Of a stretch of 64,000 nucleotides of DNA, positions 37,901 to 46,297 are shown in pieces. Numbering within the stretch: the first letter of the stretch is position 1; each line of letters starts with the position of its first letter. The position numbers were made by a program, and so were the translations under genes. Under the pieces are notes generated by a model. It did no database searches. It was not told the origin of the DNA and worked only from the letters and a program-made list of their open reading frames with translations. This DNA comes from Paracoccus sigandri (GTDB lineage: Bacteria > Pseudomonadota > Alphaproteobacteria > Rhodobacterales > Rhodobacteraceae): positions 186,001 through 250,000 of the forward strand of contig NZ_QNRC01000001.1 in the NCBI RefSeq assembly GCF_003709565.1, in the 5' to 3' direction.

Positions 37901-38554
37901 ATGCCGCGCTGCCTGCTGATCGACCTGGACGGCACGCTGGTCGACAGCGAGATCGCCAATTGCCGCGCCTTCCTGGACCTGCTGCCCGACCTGCCGCTGA
38001 CCCTGCCCCAGCTGATCGCAAGCTATCGCGGCGTGCAGCTGGACCGGATCATCGAGGACCTGACCCAGCGCCACGGCGTCGCCCCCGACGCCGATTTCGT
38101 GCCGCGCTATCGCGCCCATGTGGCGGGGCTGTTCGAGCGCGAGCTGGCGGCCTTTCCCGGCGTGGCCGAGGCGCTGGACCGGATCGACCTGCCGATCTGC
38201 GTCGCCTCCAGCGCGCCGCGCGACAAGATCGCCACGGCGCTGCAGATCACCGGGCTGGCCGGGTTCTTCGGCGACCGGCTCTACAGCGCCTATGACGTGC
38301 GGGCGTGGAAGCCCGACCCGGCGGTGTTCCTGGCCGCCGCGACCGGCATGGGCGTCACACCCGACCAGTGCCTGGTGATCGAGGACAGCGCCGTCGGGCT
38401 TGCCGCCGCCCGCGCCGCGCGGATGCCGGTGCTGCATTTCACCCCGCATGAGGACGGGGATCAGGACGCGCAGGCCGAGGGCCGCTTCACGCATTGGCAG
38501 CAGCTGCCGGACCTGCTGGCGGCCGCGCCCTGGGGCGTGGCGATTCGGGGCTGA
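37901..38554 (+). CDS. HAD-IA hydrolase, phosphoglycolate phosphatase-like
   Basis: 217 residues. Motif I LLIDLDGTLVDSE at the N-terminus, motif II ICVASSAPRDK near 106, and motif IV VIEDSAVGLAAARAA near 160. The start ATG is two bases after the metF stop, so translation is likely coupled. The role is not fixed by sequence: sugar-phosphate, phosphoglycolate or nucleotide phosphatase are all possible. Confidence 0.83.
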   Translation: MPRCLLIDLDGTLVDSEIANCRAFLDLLPDLPLTLPQLIASYRGVQLDRIIEDLTQRHGVAPDADFVPRYRAHVAGLFERELAAFPGVAEALDRIDLPICVASSAPRDKIATALQITGLAGFFGDRLYSAYDVRAWKPDPAVFLAAATGMGVTPDQCLVIEDSAVGLAAARAARMPVLHFTPHEDGDQDAQAEGRFTHWQQLPDLLAAAPWGVAIRG

Positions 38555-38573
38555 ACGATGCGGGGCTGATCGC

Positions 38574-39677
38574 TCAGCCCTGTGCCTTCCTGCGCGGCGG
38601 TTCCGCTTCCGGCAGGGCCTTGCGCGACAGCCGCCGCCGGGGCCGGTCCGCCGCCTGGTCGGCAAGCTGGCCGGCCAGCAAGGCCGGGCCGGGATAGGGC
38701 CGGGGCACGGTCGGATGCAGGTCCTCGCTTGCATTGGCGCCCGCCAGCCGCGGGGCGCGGGCCAGGAAGGCCTTGCCCCATTGCCGCCAGGACCCGATCG
38801 AGGGCGCAGTCGCATCGCAGGGGAAATGCCGCCGCCAGTCCTCGGGCAGCGGCAGGCCGACGCCGCCGGCCTGCTCCAGCATCCAGACCAGCGGGATATT
38901 GGCCAGCGGCCGGGCGAATTCCAGCCCGCGCAGCTGCCCGCCGATATCGGGATGGACGCCGCGGAACCACATCTGCCGCACGCGTCCGTCGGCATGGCCC
39001 CCGGCATCGGCGTCGCCATTGGCGTCCCACAGCAGCGGCGCATAGGCCGCGCGGGTCTCGTCCAGCGCCAGGGCGTGGAAGCCGTGCTGGACCCCCGCGC
39101 CCAGATGCGCGTCGTGGAAGCGGAACATCGGCTCGGTCACCATCCACAGCAGCGGCAGGCGCAGCCCCAGCGCCGCGACGGTGTCGAAGCAGCAGATGGC
39201 GCGGATCGGCATGTCGGGATGGCAGCGGCGGCGGAAGGCGGCCAGGGTCTGCGCCGTCCCGCCCTCGCGATACAGCCGCCAGGCCAGCCGGGTGTTGCGT
39301 TCCGTCGCGCGTTCGGGGCGCAACAGGCCGATGCGGCCGATCATCCCGGCCAGGCTGCGCACCGCGAAGGCGCCGCGCGAATAGCCGAACAGGAACACCG
39401 GATCGCCCGGCCGCCAGCCATTGGCCAGCCAGCCATAGGCCTCGATGATGCGCCGTTCCAGCGCCCGGCCCATGGCCAGTTCCGGCAGGGTCTGCCAGCG
39501 GTTCCATTGCTGGCCGGCCGCGTAATACAGCCGCAGCCGCGCGCCCGGCAGCGGCCCCATCTGGCCGCGCAACAGGTCGTGGATGCGCCCGATCGAGCTG
39601 TGCCGCCCGTCGGCCAGCGAGGCGAAGGTGCCGTCGATCAGCACCACATGGATCAGCGTCGGGCGAATCGTCTGCAT
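38574..39677 (-). CDS. DUF2235 alpha/beta-hydrolase-like protein
   Basis: 367 residues. LIDGTFASL near the N-terminus, the nucleophile elbow FGYSRGAFAVRSLAGMI (near 108-124) and DTVAALG near 175 fit DUF2235, a family that includes type VI secretion phospholipases of the Tle1 kind. Here there are no T6SS genes, VgrG or immunity partner nearby, so an effector role is not supported. The C-terminal 40 residues are basic and low in complexity. Convergent with the HAD gene (19-bp gap). Confidence 0.82.
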   Translation of the reverse strand: MQTIRPTLIHVVLIDGTFASLADGRHSSIGRIHDLLRGQMGPLPGARLRLYYAAGQQWNRWQTLPELAMGRALERRIIEAYGWLANGWRPGDPVFLFGYSRGAFAVRSLAGMIGRIGLLRPERATERNTRLAWRLYREGGTAQTLAAFRRRCHPDMPIRAICCFDTVAALGLRLPLLWMVTEPMFRFHDAHLGAGVQHGFHALALDETRAAYAPLLWDANGDADAGGHADGRVRQMWFRGVHPDIGGQLRGLEFARPLANIPLVWMLEQAGGVGLPLPEDWRRHFPCDATAPSIGSWRQWGKAFLARAPRLAGANASEDLHPTVPRPYPGPALLAGQLADQAADRPRRRLSRKALPEAEPPRRKAQG

Positions 39678-39711
39678 CGCCCGACGCTAGCATGAGGACA
39701 TGAGATTTCCG

Positions 39712-40866
39712 TTACTCCAGCGCCATCACGGTCGCGTGGGCCAGCTGCCCGAAGCCGTTGAAGCGGGTATTGGTGACGGTCGAATAGGCCCCCGCCCCCT
39801 GAAAGACGACATAGTCGCCCTCGGCGATGTCGTCGGGCAGGTTCAGCTCGCCCGGCAGGCGGTCCACCGAATCGCAGGTCGGCCCGAAGATCACCCGGCC
39901 CGAACGCTCGCCCGGACGCGGCCGCCCCTCGGGGGTCAGGACCTGCACGCGGTCGATATTGCCGATGATCGGCAGTTCCGCCAGCCCGCCATAGACGCCG
40001 TCGTTGAGGAAGACATTGGCGCCGTCGCGGACCGCCTTGATGCGCGCGACCAGCGCGAAGGCATCGGCGCAGATGCCGCGCCCCGGCTCGCAGACCAGCT
40101 GCGGGGCGTTCTCGCCGAAGGTCTCGGCCGTGGTTTCGGCGATCTTGTCGAAGATCGCCTGCAGGTCGGGCTCGACCCCCTGCACGCGATAGGACGGAAA
40201 GCCGCCGCCGACATTCAGCCGCCGGACCGCGATCCCGGCCATCTGGCAGATCTCGCCCGCCACGCGGATATAGCTTTCCCAGGCGCCCGGATCGACGCAT
40301 TGCGTCCCCGGATGGAAGGTCAGCGAGGGGACATAACCGCGCGCGGCCACCCGCTGCAGCATCTCGGCCGCATATTCCGGGCTGGCCCCGAACTTGGAGC
40401 CGAAATCATAGACCGCGCCCAGCACCGGCAGCTTGAAGCGGGGCGAGATCTCGACCCCCTCGCCCTCGACCTGCGTCGGCACCTGGGCCAGCAGCTTGTC
40501 CAGCTCCGAGGCGCTGTCGACCGACCAGGCGCGGATCCCGGCGGCGATGCCATGGGCGATCTCGGCCTTCGAGCGCACCGGGTTGTGGTAATGGCGCGCG
40601 GCCCCCGGCGCCAGGCGGCCGATCAGGTCGATCTCGAAGGGCGAGGCCACGTCGAAGCCGCGGATCCCGGCGCTCACCAGGTTCTGGATCACCGCCTCTT
40701 CCGGGTTCGACTTGACCGCATAGGTCACCAGGCCCGGAAAACCCGCGATGAATTGCCGCGCCCGGTCCTGCAGGACGGTGGGCGCGAAGACCATGACCGG
40801 GTGTTCGGGCTGAAGATGGCGGATGATCTCGGCCGGATTGTCCCAGACGGTCTTCTGTTCTCCCAT
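39712..40866 (-). CDS. Ornithine/lysine decarboxylase, fold type III PLP enzyme
   Basis: Makes putrescine (or cadaverine) by decarboxylation. 384 residues. PLP lysine in TYAVKSNPEE (near 49), PLP-phosphate loop LNVGGGFPSY (near 218), CEPGRG (near 256), and the catalytic cysteine in GPTCDSVDRL (near 328). This is the eukaryotic-type ODC common in alphaproteobacteria. Ribosome site AAGGA. It is divergent from an Lrp regulator, with about 167 bp between starts, which suggests amino-acid-dependent control. Confidence 0.9.
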   Translation of the reverse strand: MGEQKTVWDNPAEIIRHLQPEHPVMVFAPTVLQDRARQFIAGFPGLVTYAVKSNPEEAVIQNLVSAGIRGFDVASPFEIDLIGRLAPGAARHYHNPVRSKAEIAHGIAAGIRAWSVDSASELDKLLAQVPTQVEGEGVEISPRFKLPVLGAVYDFGSKFGASPEYAAEMLQRVAARGYVPSLTFHPGTQCVDPGAWESYIRVAGEICQMAGIAVRRLNVGGGFPSYRVQGVEPDLQAIFDKIAETTAETFGENAPQLVCEPGRGICADAFALVARIKAVRDGANVFLNDGVYGGLAELPIIGNIDRVQVLTPEGRPRPGERSGRVIFGPTCDSVDRLPGELNLPDDIAEGDYVVFQGAGAYSTVTNTRFNGFGQLAHATVMALE

Positions 40867-41033
40867 GGCGGGTCCTTTCGCGCGTTCAGAGATGGTGTCG
40901 AAGGGCGAGAGTGCCTCAACACAGAATGGCGCTTTTGGTTTCCAAATTCACCGATGAAAAGGATAGATTCGCGCGCCATGCCGGTTAATATGACGAACTG
41001 CGTGACGATTTGACGAAACAAGGGGCGCTTTGC

Positions 41034-41465
41034 GTGGACGAACTGGATCGCAACATTCTGGCGCAGCTGTCGCAGGACGCGCGCATGTCGGTGGCGGTGC
41101 TGGCGCGGCGGCTGAAGGTCGCGCGCTCGACCGTGCAGGCGCGGCTGGAACGGCTGGAAAGCAGCGGCGCCATCGCGGGCTATACCGTGCGGCTGGGCGA
41201 CACGGCGCGGGCGGCGCGCATCCGCGCGACGGTGCTGGTCGCGATCGAGCCGCGCAGCCTGCCCGCGATCCTGGCGCGGCTGCGCGTCATGCCGCAGGTC
41301 GAGCGCATCCACACCATCAGCGGCCGGGTGGACCTGCTGCTGCAGGTGGCCGCCGTGACCACGGCCGAGCTTGACGATCTTTTGGACCGGATCGGCGGAC
41401 TGGACGGGGTGCGGTCCTCGGAAAGCCTGATCCACCTGTCCACCAAGCTGGACCGCGCCACCTAG
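41034..41465 (+). CDS. Lrp/AsnC-family regulator beside the decarboxylase gene
   Basis: 143 residues from the GTG at 41034 (VDELDRNILAQL), the usual Lrp start, with AGGGG upstream; a TTG at 41010 is an alternative. HTH near 20-50 (MSVAVLARRLKVARSTVQAR) and RAM domain (about 65-140). The promoter gap with the decarboxylase gene holds three TGACG motifs within 25 bp (40991-41015). Its stop and that of the convergent HxlR gene share the palindrome CTAG. Confidence 0.87.
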   Translation: MDELDRNILAQLSQDARMSVAVLARRLKVARSTVQARLERLESSGAIAGYTVRLGDTARAARIRATVLVAIEPRSLPAILARLRVMPQVERIHTISGRVDLLLQVAAVTTAELDDLLDRIGGLDGVRSSESLIHLSTKLDRAT

Positions 41466-42112
41466 CCCAGCCGGAACAGATCGACGAAACGCTGCGCGGC
41501 GCCGGCATCGCCCTGCAGCCCGATCTCCTGCGCGGCGGCCAGCTCGGCCAGCGATTCGGGGCCATAGACCGCGCGGGCCAGGGCATTGGCCTCGCCGCTC
41601 AGGACGAAATCCGCGTCGATCTCGGCCGCGGGTTCGACCTGCAGCAGGCCGTCGCCGGCCAGGCGCTGCACGAAGCCCTCGCGCCCCATCGCAAAGCCGG
41701 CCGTGGCATGGAAGCCCCGCGCCGCTTCCGCATCGATCATCGCCGTCATCGAGATCATCAGCGCGGTCGGGCTGATGAAGCGGCGCGGATCGTGGCCCGG
41801 ATGGGCGGCGCCCCAGCGGCACATGGCCTGCAAGACCGGCAGCAGCGCCTTGCCGCCCTCGGTCAGCGCATAGATCCCCAGCGCCTGGTCGTGGCGCAGC
41901 ACCCCCGCCCCGGCCAGCTGCGCCAGCCGCTGCGTCAGCACCCCCGCCGTGATGCCGGGCACGCCATGGCGGATCATCTGGAACCTTTTGGGGGTCAGCA
42001 GCAGTTCCCTGACCACCAGAAGCGCCCAACGGTCGCCGATCACGTTCAGGGCATGGGCCGCAAGGCAGCCCTCGTCATAGCGTATCCGCATGGTTTCGCC
42101 GGTATTAGTCAT
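41462..42112 (-). CDS. HxlR-family transcriptional regulator with C-terminal extension
   Basis: 216 residues. Winged-helix HxlR domain in the first 100 (CLAAHALNVIGDRWALLVVR, RFQMIRHGVPGITAGVLTQRL). Typical HxlR proteins stop near 110-150; here about 110 further residues may form a small ligand-binding domain. It is divergent from the DUF1428-VOC-GST-hydrolase operon with 87 bp of AT-rich DNA between, the usual layout for a local regulator. Confidence 0.88.
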   Translation of the reverse strand: MTNTGETMRIRYDEGCLAAHALNVIGDRWALLVVRELLLTPKRFQMIRHGVPGITAGVLTQRLAQLAGAGVLRHDQALGIYALTEGGKALLPVLQAMCRWGAAHPGHDPRRFISPTALMISMTAMIDAEAARGFHATAGFAMGREGFVQRLAGDGLLQVEPAAEIDADFVLSGEANALARAVYGPESLAELAAAQEIGLQGDAGAAQRFVDLFRLG

Positions 42113-42199
42113 GTTTCCATACTATCAGTTGCTTTTTAATACTGCAAGTGGCAAGCTTCGATTCGAAGGCGCAGAACAGCAAACCCAAGGGAGGTTCAG

Positions 42200-42919
42200 A
42201 TGGCCTATTATTCGGGATTCGTCGCCGCCGTGCCGTCGGCCAACAAGGAGGCCTATATCGCCCATGCCAAGGGCGCCTGGCCCTATTTCAAGAAACAGGG
42301 CGCCCGGCGCATGGTCGAATGCTGGGGCGAGGACGTGCCCCATGGCAAGCAGACCGACTTCTATCGCGCGACCGGCGCCAAGGACGGCGAGGTGCCCATC
42401 TTCTCGTGGATCGAATGGCCCGACCGCGAGACCTGCGACAAGGCCTGGGCCGCGATGATGTCCGACCCCGACATGCAGCAGATGCCTCAGATGCCCTTCG
42501 ACGGAATGCGCATGTTCTGGGGCGGCTTCGCGCCTATCGTCGAGCAGGGAGAAAGCCGTCCGGGCAGCTATGTCCAGGGCTTCGTGCTGGCGGCCCCGGC
42601 CGAGAAGAAGCAGGCCTATATCGACATGGCCCGCAGCGCGACCGAGATGTTCGAGCGTTTCGGCGCCACCCACCAGATCGAATGCTGGGGCGAGGACGTG
42701 CCGCGCGGCAAGGTGACGGATTTCTACCGCGCGACCGAGGCGAAGGATGGCGAGGTGCCGCTGTTCTCGTGGATCGAATGGCCCGACCGCGCCACCTGCG
42801 ACGAGGCGGGCAAGAAGATGGAGGCCGAGATGGAGGGCATGGAGATGCCCGAGATGCCCTTCGACGGGATGCGGATGTTCTGGGGCGGCTTCGCGCCCGT
42901 CATGGACGAAAGGGCCTGA
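42200..42919 (+). CDS. Tandem DUF1428 protein
   Basis: 239 residues made of two DUF1428 units (about 1-118 and 122-239), each with ECWGEDVPxGK, TDFYRATxAKDGEVP, FSWIEWPDR and PFDGMRMFWGGFAP. DUF1428 proteins are normally single, about 120 residues, with a ferredoxin-like fold of the dimeric alpha/beta-barrel type and no known activity. The duplication period is 363 bp. It heads an operon and is preceded by GGGAGGTTCAG. Confidence 0.88.
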   Translation: MAYYSGFVAAVPSANKEAYIAHAKGAWPYFKKQGARRMVECWGEDVPHGKQTDFYRATGAKDGEVPIFSWIEWPDRETCDKAWAAMMSDPDMQQMPQMPFDGMRMFWGGFAPIVEQGESRPGSYVQGFVLAAPAEKKQAYIDMARSATEMFERFGATHQIECWGEDVPRGKVTDFYRATEAKDGEVPLFSWIEWPDRATCDEAGKKMEAEMEGMEMPEMPFDGMRMFWGGFAPVMDERA

Positions 42920-42921
42920 GG

Positions 42922-43710
42922 ATGGCCAGGATTCACGGACATCCGATCTGGTTCGAGCTGGCGACCGGCAAGGGCCAGCTCGACCCGGCCGGCGCATTCT
43001 ATCGCGAGGTGCTGGGCTGGCAGGTCGAGGACGCGGGGATGGAGGGCTTCACCTATCACCTTGCCCGCGCCGGGGGCAATCTGGTCGCCGGGCTGATGGA
43101 AATGCCCGACGACGTGGCCGAGATGCCGCCCAACTGGACGCTCTATTTCGGGGTGGACGACGCCGACAAGGCGGCGGCGGACATCCGCGCGGCGGGCGGG
43201 CGGATCTTTCGCGAACCGGCCGACATTCCCGACACCGGCCGCTTCGCCATCGCCGCCGACCCGCAGGGCGCGGGTTTCGGCATCCTCTGCCCCGCGCCGA
43301 TGGCGGATGGCGGCGAGACGCGGGCCTTCGACCAGCAGAAGGCCGGCCATGGCAACTGGACCGAGCTGATGAGTACGGATCCCGAGGCGGGCTTCGCCTT
43401 CTATGCCGGGCTGTTCGGCTGGCAGAAGGGCGACGGGATCGACATGGGCGAGATGGGCACCTACCAGTTGTTCCGCCATGACGGCACCGATATCGGCGGC
43501 ATGATGGGCCTGGGCAATGCGCCCGCGCCCTGCTGGCTGCCCTATTTCGGCGTCAACGGCACCACCGAGGCGATCGCGCGCATCAAGGCCGCGGGCGGCC
43601 AGGTCCATCACGGCCCCATCGAGGTGCCCGGCGGCGCCTGGATCGCGGTGGCGACCGATCCGCAGGGCGCCTGGTTCGCCGTCGTCGGCCCGAAGGAGCG
43701 TATGCCATGA
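42922..43710 (+). CDS. Two-domain VOC (glyoxalase-like) protein
   Basis: 262 residues with two vicinal-oxygen-chelate domains (about 1-125 and 135-262). Each has the pattern GHxxWxEL...DPxxAxxFYxxLFGW...ADPQGAxF: GHPIWFELATGKGQLDP first, GHGNWTELMSTDPEAGF second. The frame runs far upstream as a shadow of the DUF1428 gene; the ATG two bases after that gene's stop is the right start. Related proteins bind or convert small reactive compounds; substrate unknown. Confidence 0.87.
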   Translation: MARIHGHPIWFELATGKGQLDPAGAFYREVLGWQVEDAGMEGFTYHLARAGGNLVAGLMEMPDDVAEMPPNWTLYFGVDDADKAAADIRAAGGRIFREPADIPDTGRFAIAADPQGAGFGILCPAPMADGGETRAFDQQKAGHGNWTELMSTDPEAGFAFYAGLFGWQKGDGIDMGEMGTYQLFRHDGTDIGGMMGLGNAPAPCWLPYFGVNGTTEAIARIKAAGGQVHHGPIEVPGGAWIAVATDPQGAWFAVVGPKERMP

Positions 43711-44357
43711 CACTGGTCCTGACCACATTCGACTGGGTGCCGGAATTCCCGCGCGGCCATGTGCGCGACCTGCGCATCCGCTGGCTGCTGGAGGAGATCG
43801 GGCGCGAATACGAGGTGGATACCGTGCCGGCCGTCGAACGCTCGGCCGAACATCTGGCGCGCCAGCCCTTCGCGCAGGTCCCGATGATCCGCGACGGCGA
43901 GCTGTCGCTGTTCGAAAGCGGCGCGATCCTGCTGCACCTGGCCGAGGGCACCGAACTGATGCCCGAGGGCCAGGACCGCGCCCTTACGCTGCAATGGGTG
44001 ATCGCGGCGCTGAACAGCGTCGAGCCCTTCGCCCTGCAATGGGAGGTCGCCCGCTTTTTCGACGAGGACGAGGCGGCCGCGACCCGGCTGGAGGCGCCGC
44101 TGCGCCAGCGCCTGGCGCAGCTGCAGGCGGCGCTGGAGGGGCGCGACTGGCTGGTCGCGGATCGCTTCACCGTCGCCGACCTGCTGATGTCGGACATGCT
44201 GCGCATCCCGGCGCAGGCGGGGCTGCTGGACGATCTGCACGGGCTGGCCGCCTATGCCGAACGCGCCACCTCGCGGCCGGCCTTCGGGCGCGCGATGGCC
44301 GATCACATGGCCCATTGGCAGGCGGCGGATGCCCGGCAGAAGGATGGCGCCGGATGA
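43707..44357 (+). CDS. Glutathione S-transferase family protein
   Basis: 216 residues. Thioredoxin-like N-domain (about 1-82) with the cis-Pro motif AQVPMIRDGELSLFESGAIL, then an all-helical C-domain with the N-capping motif DRFTVADLLMSDML. The N-terminal extension VPEFPRGHVRDLR places it in a less studied GST group. It overlaps the VOC gene by 4 bp. Glutathione conjugation of a product made by its neighbours is a fair guess but not shown. Confidence 0.87.
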   Translation: MTLVLTTFDWVPEFPRGHVRDLRIRWLLEEIGREYEVDTVPAVERSAEHLARQPFAQVPMIRDGELSLFESGAILLHLAEGTELMPEGQDRALTLQWVIAALNSVEPFALQWEVARFFDEDEAAATRLEAPLRQRLAQLQAALEGRDWLVADRFTVADLLMSDMLRIPAQAGLLDDLHGLAAYAERATSRPAFGRAMADHMAHWQAADARQKDGAG

Positions 44358-45223
44358 GACCCCTGTGGCTTGCGCTTGCCGCCCTGCCCGCCCTCGCCCT
44401 GCCCATGGCGGCCATGGCCGAAACCGTGACCGTTGACGGTCACCCGATCTGGTACGAGGTCCATGGCGACCTGGACCCCGGCCGGGCGCCGATCCTGCTG
44501 CTGCATGGCGGCGCGATGAATACCGCCCTGGCATGGGCCGACCTGATCCCGGTCCTGTCGCAGGACCGCCCGGTCATCGGCATCGACCAGCAGGGCCACG
44601 GCCGCAGCGCCGACCGCGACGGCCCGATCACCATGGAGCGGATGCGCGCCGACACCATCGCCGTGCTGGACGCGCTGGAGGTCGAGGCCGCCCATGTCGT
44701 GGGCTTTTCCCTGGGCGGGATGCTGGGCTACGACCTGGCCGTCCATGCGCCCGATCGCGTCGCCTCGCTCAGCGCCATCTCGGCGGCGCAAGGCAATGAC
44801 GGCATGTTGCCCGGACTGGTCGAGATGAACCGCAATCCCGACCAGCCGCCCGACCCTGCAATCCTGGCCCTGCTGCCCACGCCCAAGGACTTCCTGGAGA
44901 TGCGGCGCAGCTGGGAGGAGCAGAATCCCGAGGGCTCGGGCGCGATGCAGCAGGTGATGGAGAAGCTGGGCCAGCTGATCGCCTCGGACTGGGGCTGGAG
45001 CGACGGGGAACTGGCCGGCATCACCGCGCCCACCCAGATCATCCTGGGCGATACCGACTTCCTGCCGCCCGAACGTGGCGCGCATCTGGCCGCGACCATC
45101 CCCGGCGCATGGCTGGCCGTGCTGCCCGACACGACCCACATGACCATCCTGTCCCGGCCCGAACTGCCGGGCCTGCTGACCGCCCGGATCGAGGCGGCCG
45201 AGACGTCCGGGCAGGCGGACTGA
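44354..45223 (+). CDS. Secreted alpha/beta hydrolase
   Basis: 289 residues. The ATG overlaps the GST stop (ATGA). A signal peptide spans about 1-23 (LALAALPALALPMAAMAE), so the product acts in the periplasm, unlike the three cytosolic proteins before it. Hydrolase motifs: LLLHGGAMNTALAW, DQQGHGRSAD, nucleophile VGFSLGGMLG (near 117), and the histidine in LPDTTHMTIL. Resembles haloperoxidase/esterase-type enzymes. Last gene of the operon; a GC hairpin lies about 40 bp on. Confidence 0.85.
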   Translation: MRPLWLALAALPALALPMAAMAETVTVDGHPIWYEVHGDLDPGRAPILLLHGGAMNTALAWADLIPVLSQDRPVIGIDQQGHGRSADRDGPITMERMRADTIAVLDALEVEAAHVVGFSLGGMLGYDLAVHAPDRVASLSAISAAQGNDGMLPGLVEMNRNPDQPPDPAILALLPTPKDFLEMRRSWEEQNPEGSGAMQQVMEKLGQLIASDWGWSDGELAGITAPTQIILGDTDFLPPERGAHLAATIPGAWLAVLPDTTHMTILSRPELPGLLTARIEAAETSGQAD

Positions 45224-45260
45224 TCGGGCGTCGCCGCCGGGCGCAGGACAAGACCCCATT

Positions 45261-45291
45261 GCGGCGGATCGCCTCGGCTGTTATCCGCCGC
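45261..45291. terminator. Hairpin after the DUF1428 operon
   Basis: GCGGCGGAT pairs with ATCCGCCGC over a 13-base loop. There is no T tract. It may be the transcript end of the operon or part of the leader of the sulfotransferase gene. Confidence 0.45.
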
Positions 45292-45354
45292 CGGCGCGAT
45301 CCACCGGCCCGGATCGCCGTTTGTTTCGGTATTCTGTTTCACGGTTCAGGCATC

Positions 45355-46227
45355 ATGACGGACATGGCAGCGCAACCCGGCGGGGGATCGGCCCGCGACA
45401 GGGCCCCGGTCGATTTCGTGATCATCGGCGCGATGCGGGCGGGCACGACGACGCTGCATTCCGTCCTGTCGCGCCATCCGCAGATCTCGATGTCGCGCGA
45501 CAAGGAGACCGATTTCTTCATCCCCGGCAGGAATTACGGGCGCGGGCTGCAATGGTATCTGGACCAGTTCGACCCCGCCCTGCCGATCCGGGGCGAGGCC
45601 AGCCCGAACTATGCCAAGCTGCGCGACTTCCCCGACGTGCCGCAGACCCTGTCGCACCATGCGCCGGATGCGCGGCTGGTCTATGTCGTGCGCGACCCGG
45701 TCCGGCGGGCGGTCTCTCAATACGCCCACAGCTGGAACATGGGCCTGGCGCTGCCGCCGCCCGACGCGCTGGCGGATACGCATGAATATCTCAGCATCCT
45801 CGACATCAGCAGCTATGCCCGCCAGCTGGATCCCTGGCGCGCGCTGTTCGGCCCCAAGCGCATCCTGATCGTCGATTTCGACGCCCTGCTGGCCGATCCG
45901 CAGGCGCAGTTCGACCGGATCTGCGCCCATGTCGGCGCCGACCCGATGCCGGTCGCGGCGCTTGCCGCGCATAACGCCACCTCGGAACTGTCGCGCGTGC
46001 CCCGGCCGCTGCTGCGGCTGGCGCAGGGACCGTTGCGGCCGCTGCTGACCCGGCTGCTGGACCAGCGGATGCGCGACCGGCTGCGCGGGCTGGCGGCCTT
46101 CGGCCCGAACCGCAAGCCGCCGGAATTCCCCGCGCCGCTGCTGGCCCGGCTGCGCCAGGACCTGGCGGAGGACGCGGCACGGTTCCGCCGCCTCTCCGGC
46201 ATGGATTTCCCGCACTGGTCGGTCTGA
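45355..46227 (+). CDS. Sulfotransferase family protein
   Basis: 290 residues. PAPS-binding 5' loop GAMRAGTTTL (25-34) and 3' segment VYVVRDPVRRAVSQYAH near 108-124 fit the heparan-sulfate-type sulfotransferases. C-terminal region is basic (LLRLAQGPLRPLLTRLLDQ). The acceptor could be a polysaccharide or lipid. No glycosyltransferase or polysaccharide cluster adjoins it, so it is an orphan here. Confidence 0.87.
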   Translation: MTDMAAQPGGGSARDRAPVDFVIIGAMRAGTTTLHSVLSRHPQISMSRDKETDFFIPGRNYGRGLQWYLDQFDPALPIRGEASPNYAKLRDFPDVPQTLSHHAPDARLVYVVRDPVRRAVSQYAHSWNMGLALPPPDALADTHEYLSILDISSYARQLDPWRALFGPKRILIVDFDALLADPQAQFDRICAHVGADPMPVAALAAHNATSELSRVPRPLLRLAQGPLRPLLTRLLDQRMRDRLRGLAAFGPNRKPPEFPAPLLARLRQDLAEDAARFRRLSGMDFPHWSV

Positions 46228-46297
46228 CCGCGCCTCGGATCCCTGCTTGCAGCCACCCCCCGCCCTGCTTAGCCTGCCGACCGAGGGGGAGAAACGC

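Noticed and set aside
41010..41033. TTG start extending the Lrp protein by eight residues
   Set aside because: The GTG at 41034 gives the standard Lrp N-terminus VDELDRNIL and has AGGGG upstream; the TTG remains possible but is less likely.
40867..41033. Possible speF-type polyamine leader before the ornithine decarboxylase
   Set aside because: The gap is too short for the known leader, and no matching hairpins or leader peptide were found.
42148..43710. Single 520-residue frame covering the DUF1428 region and the VOC gene
   Set aside because: Its first half is an out-of-frame shadow of the DUF1428 gene; VOC homology begins at the ATG at 42922.
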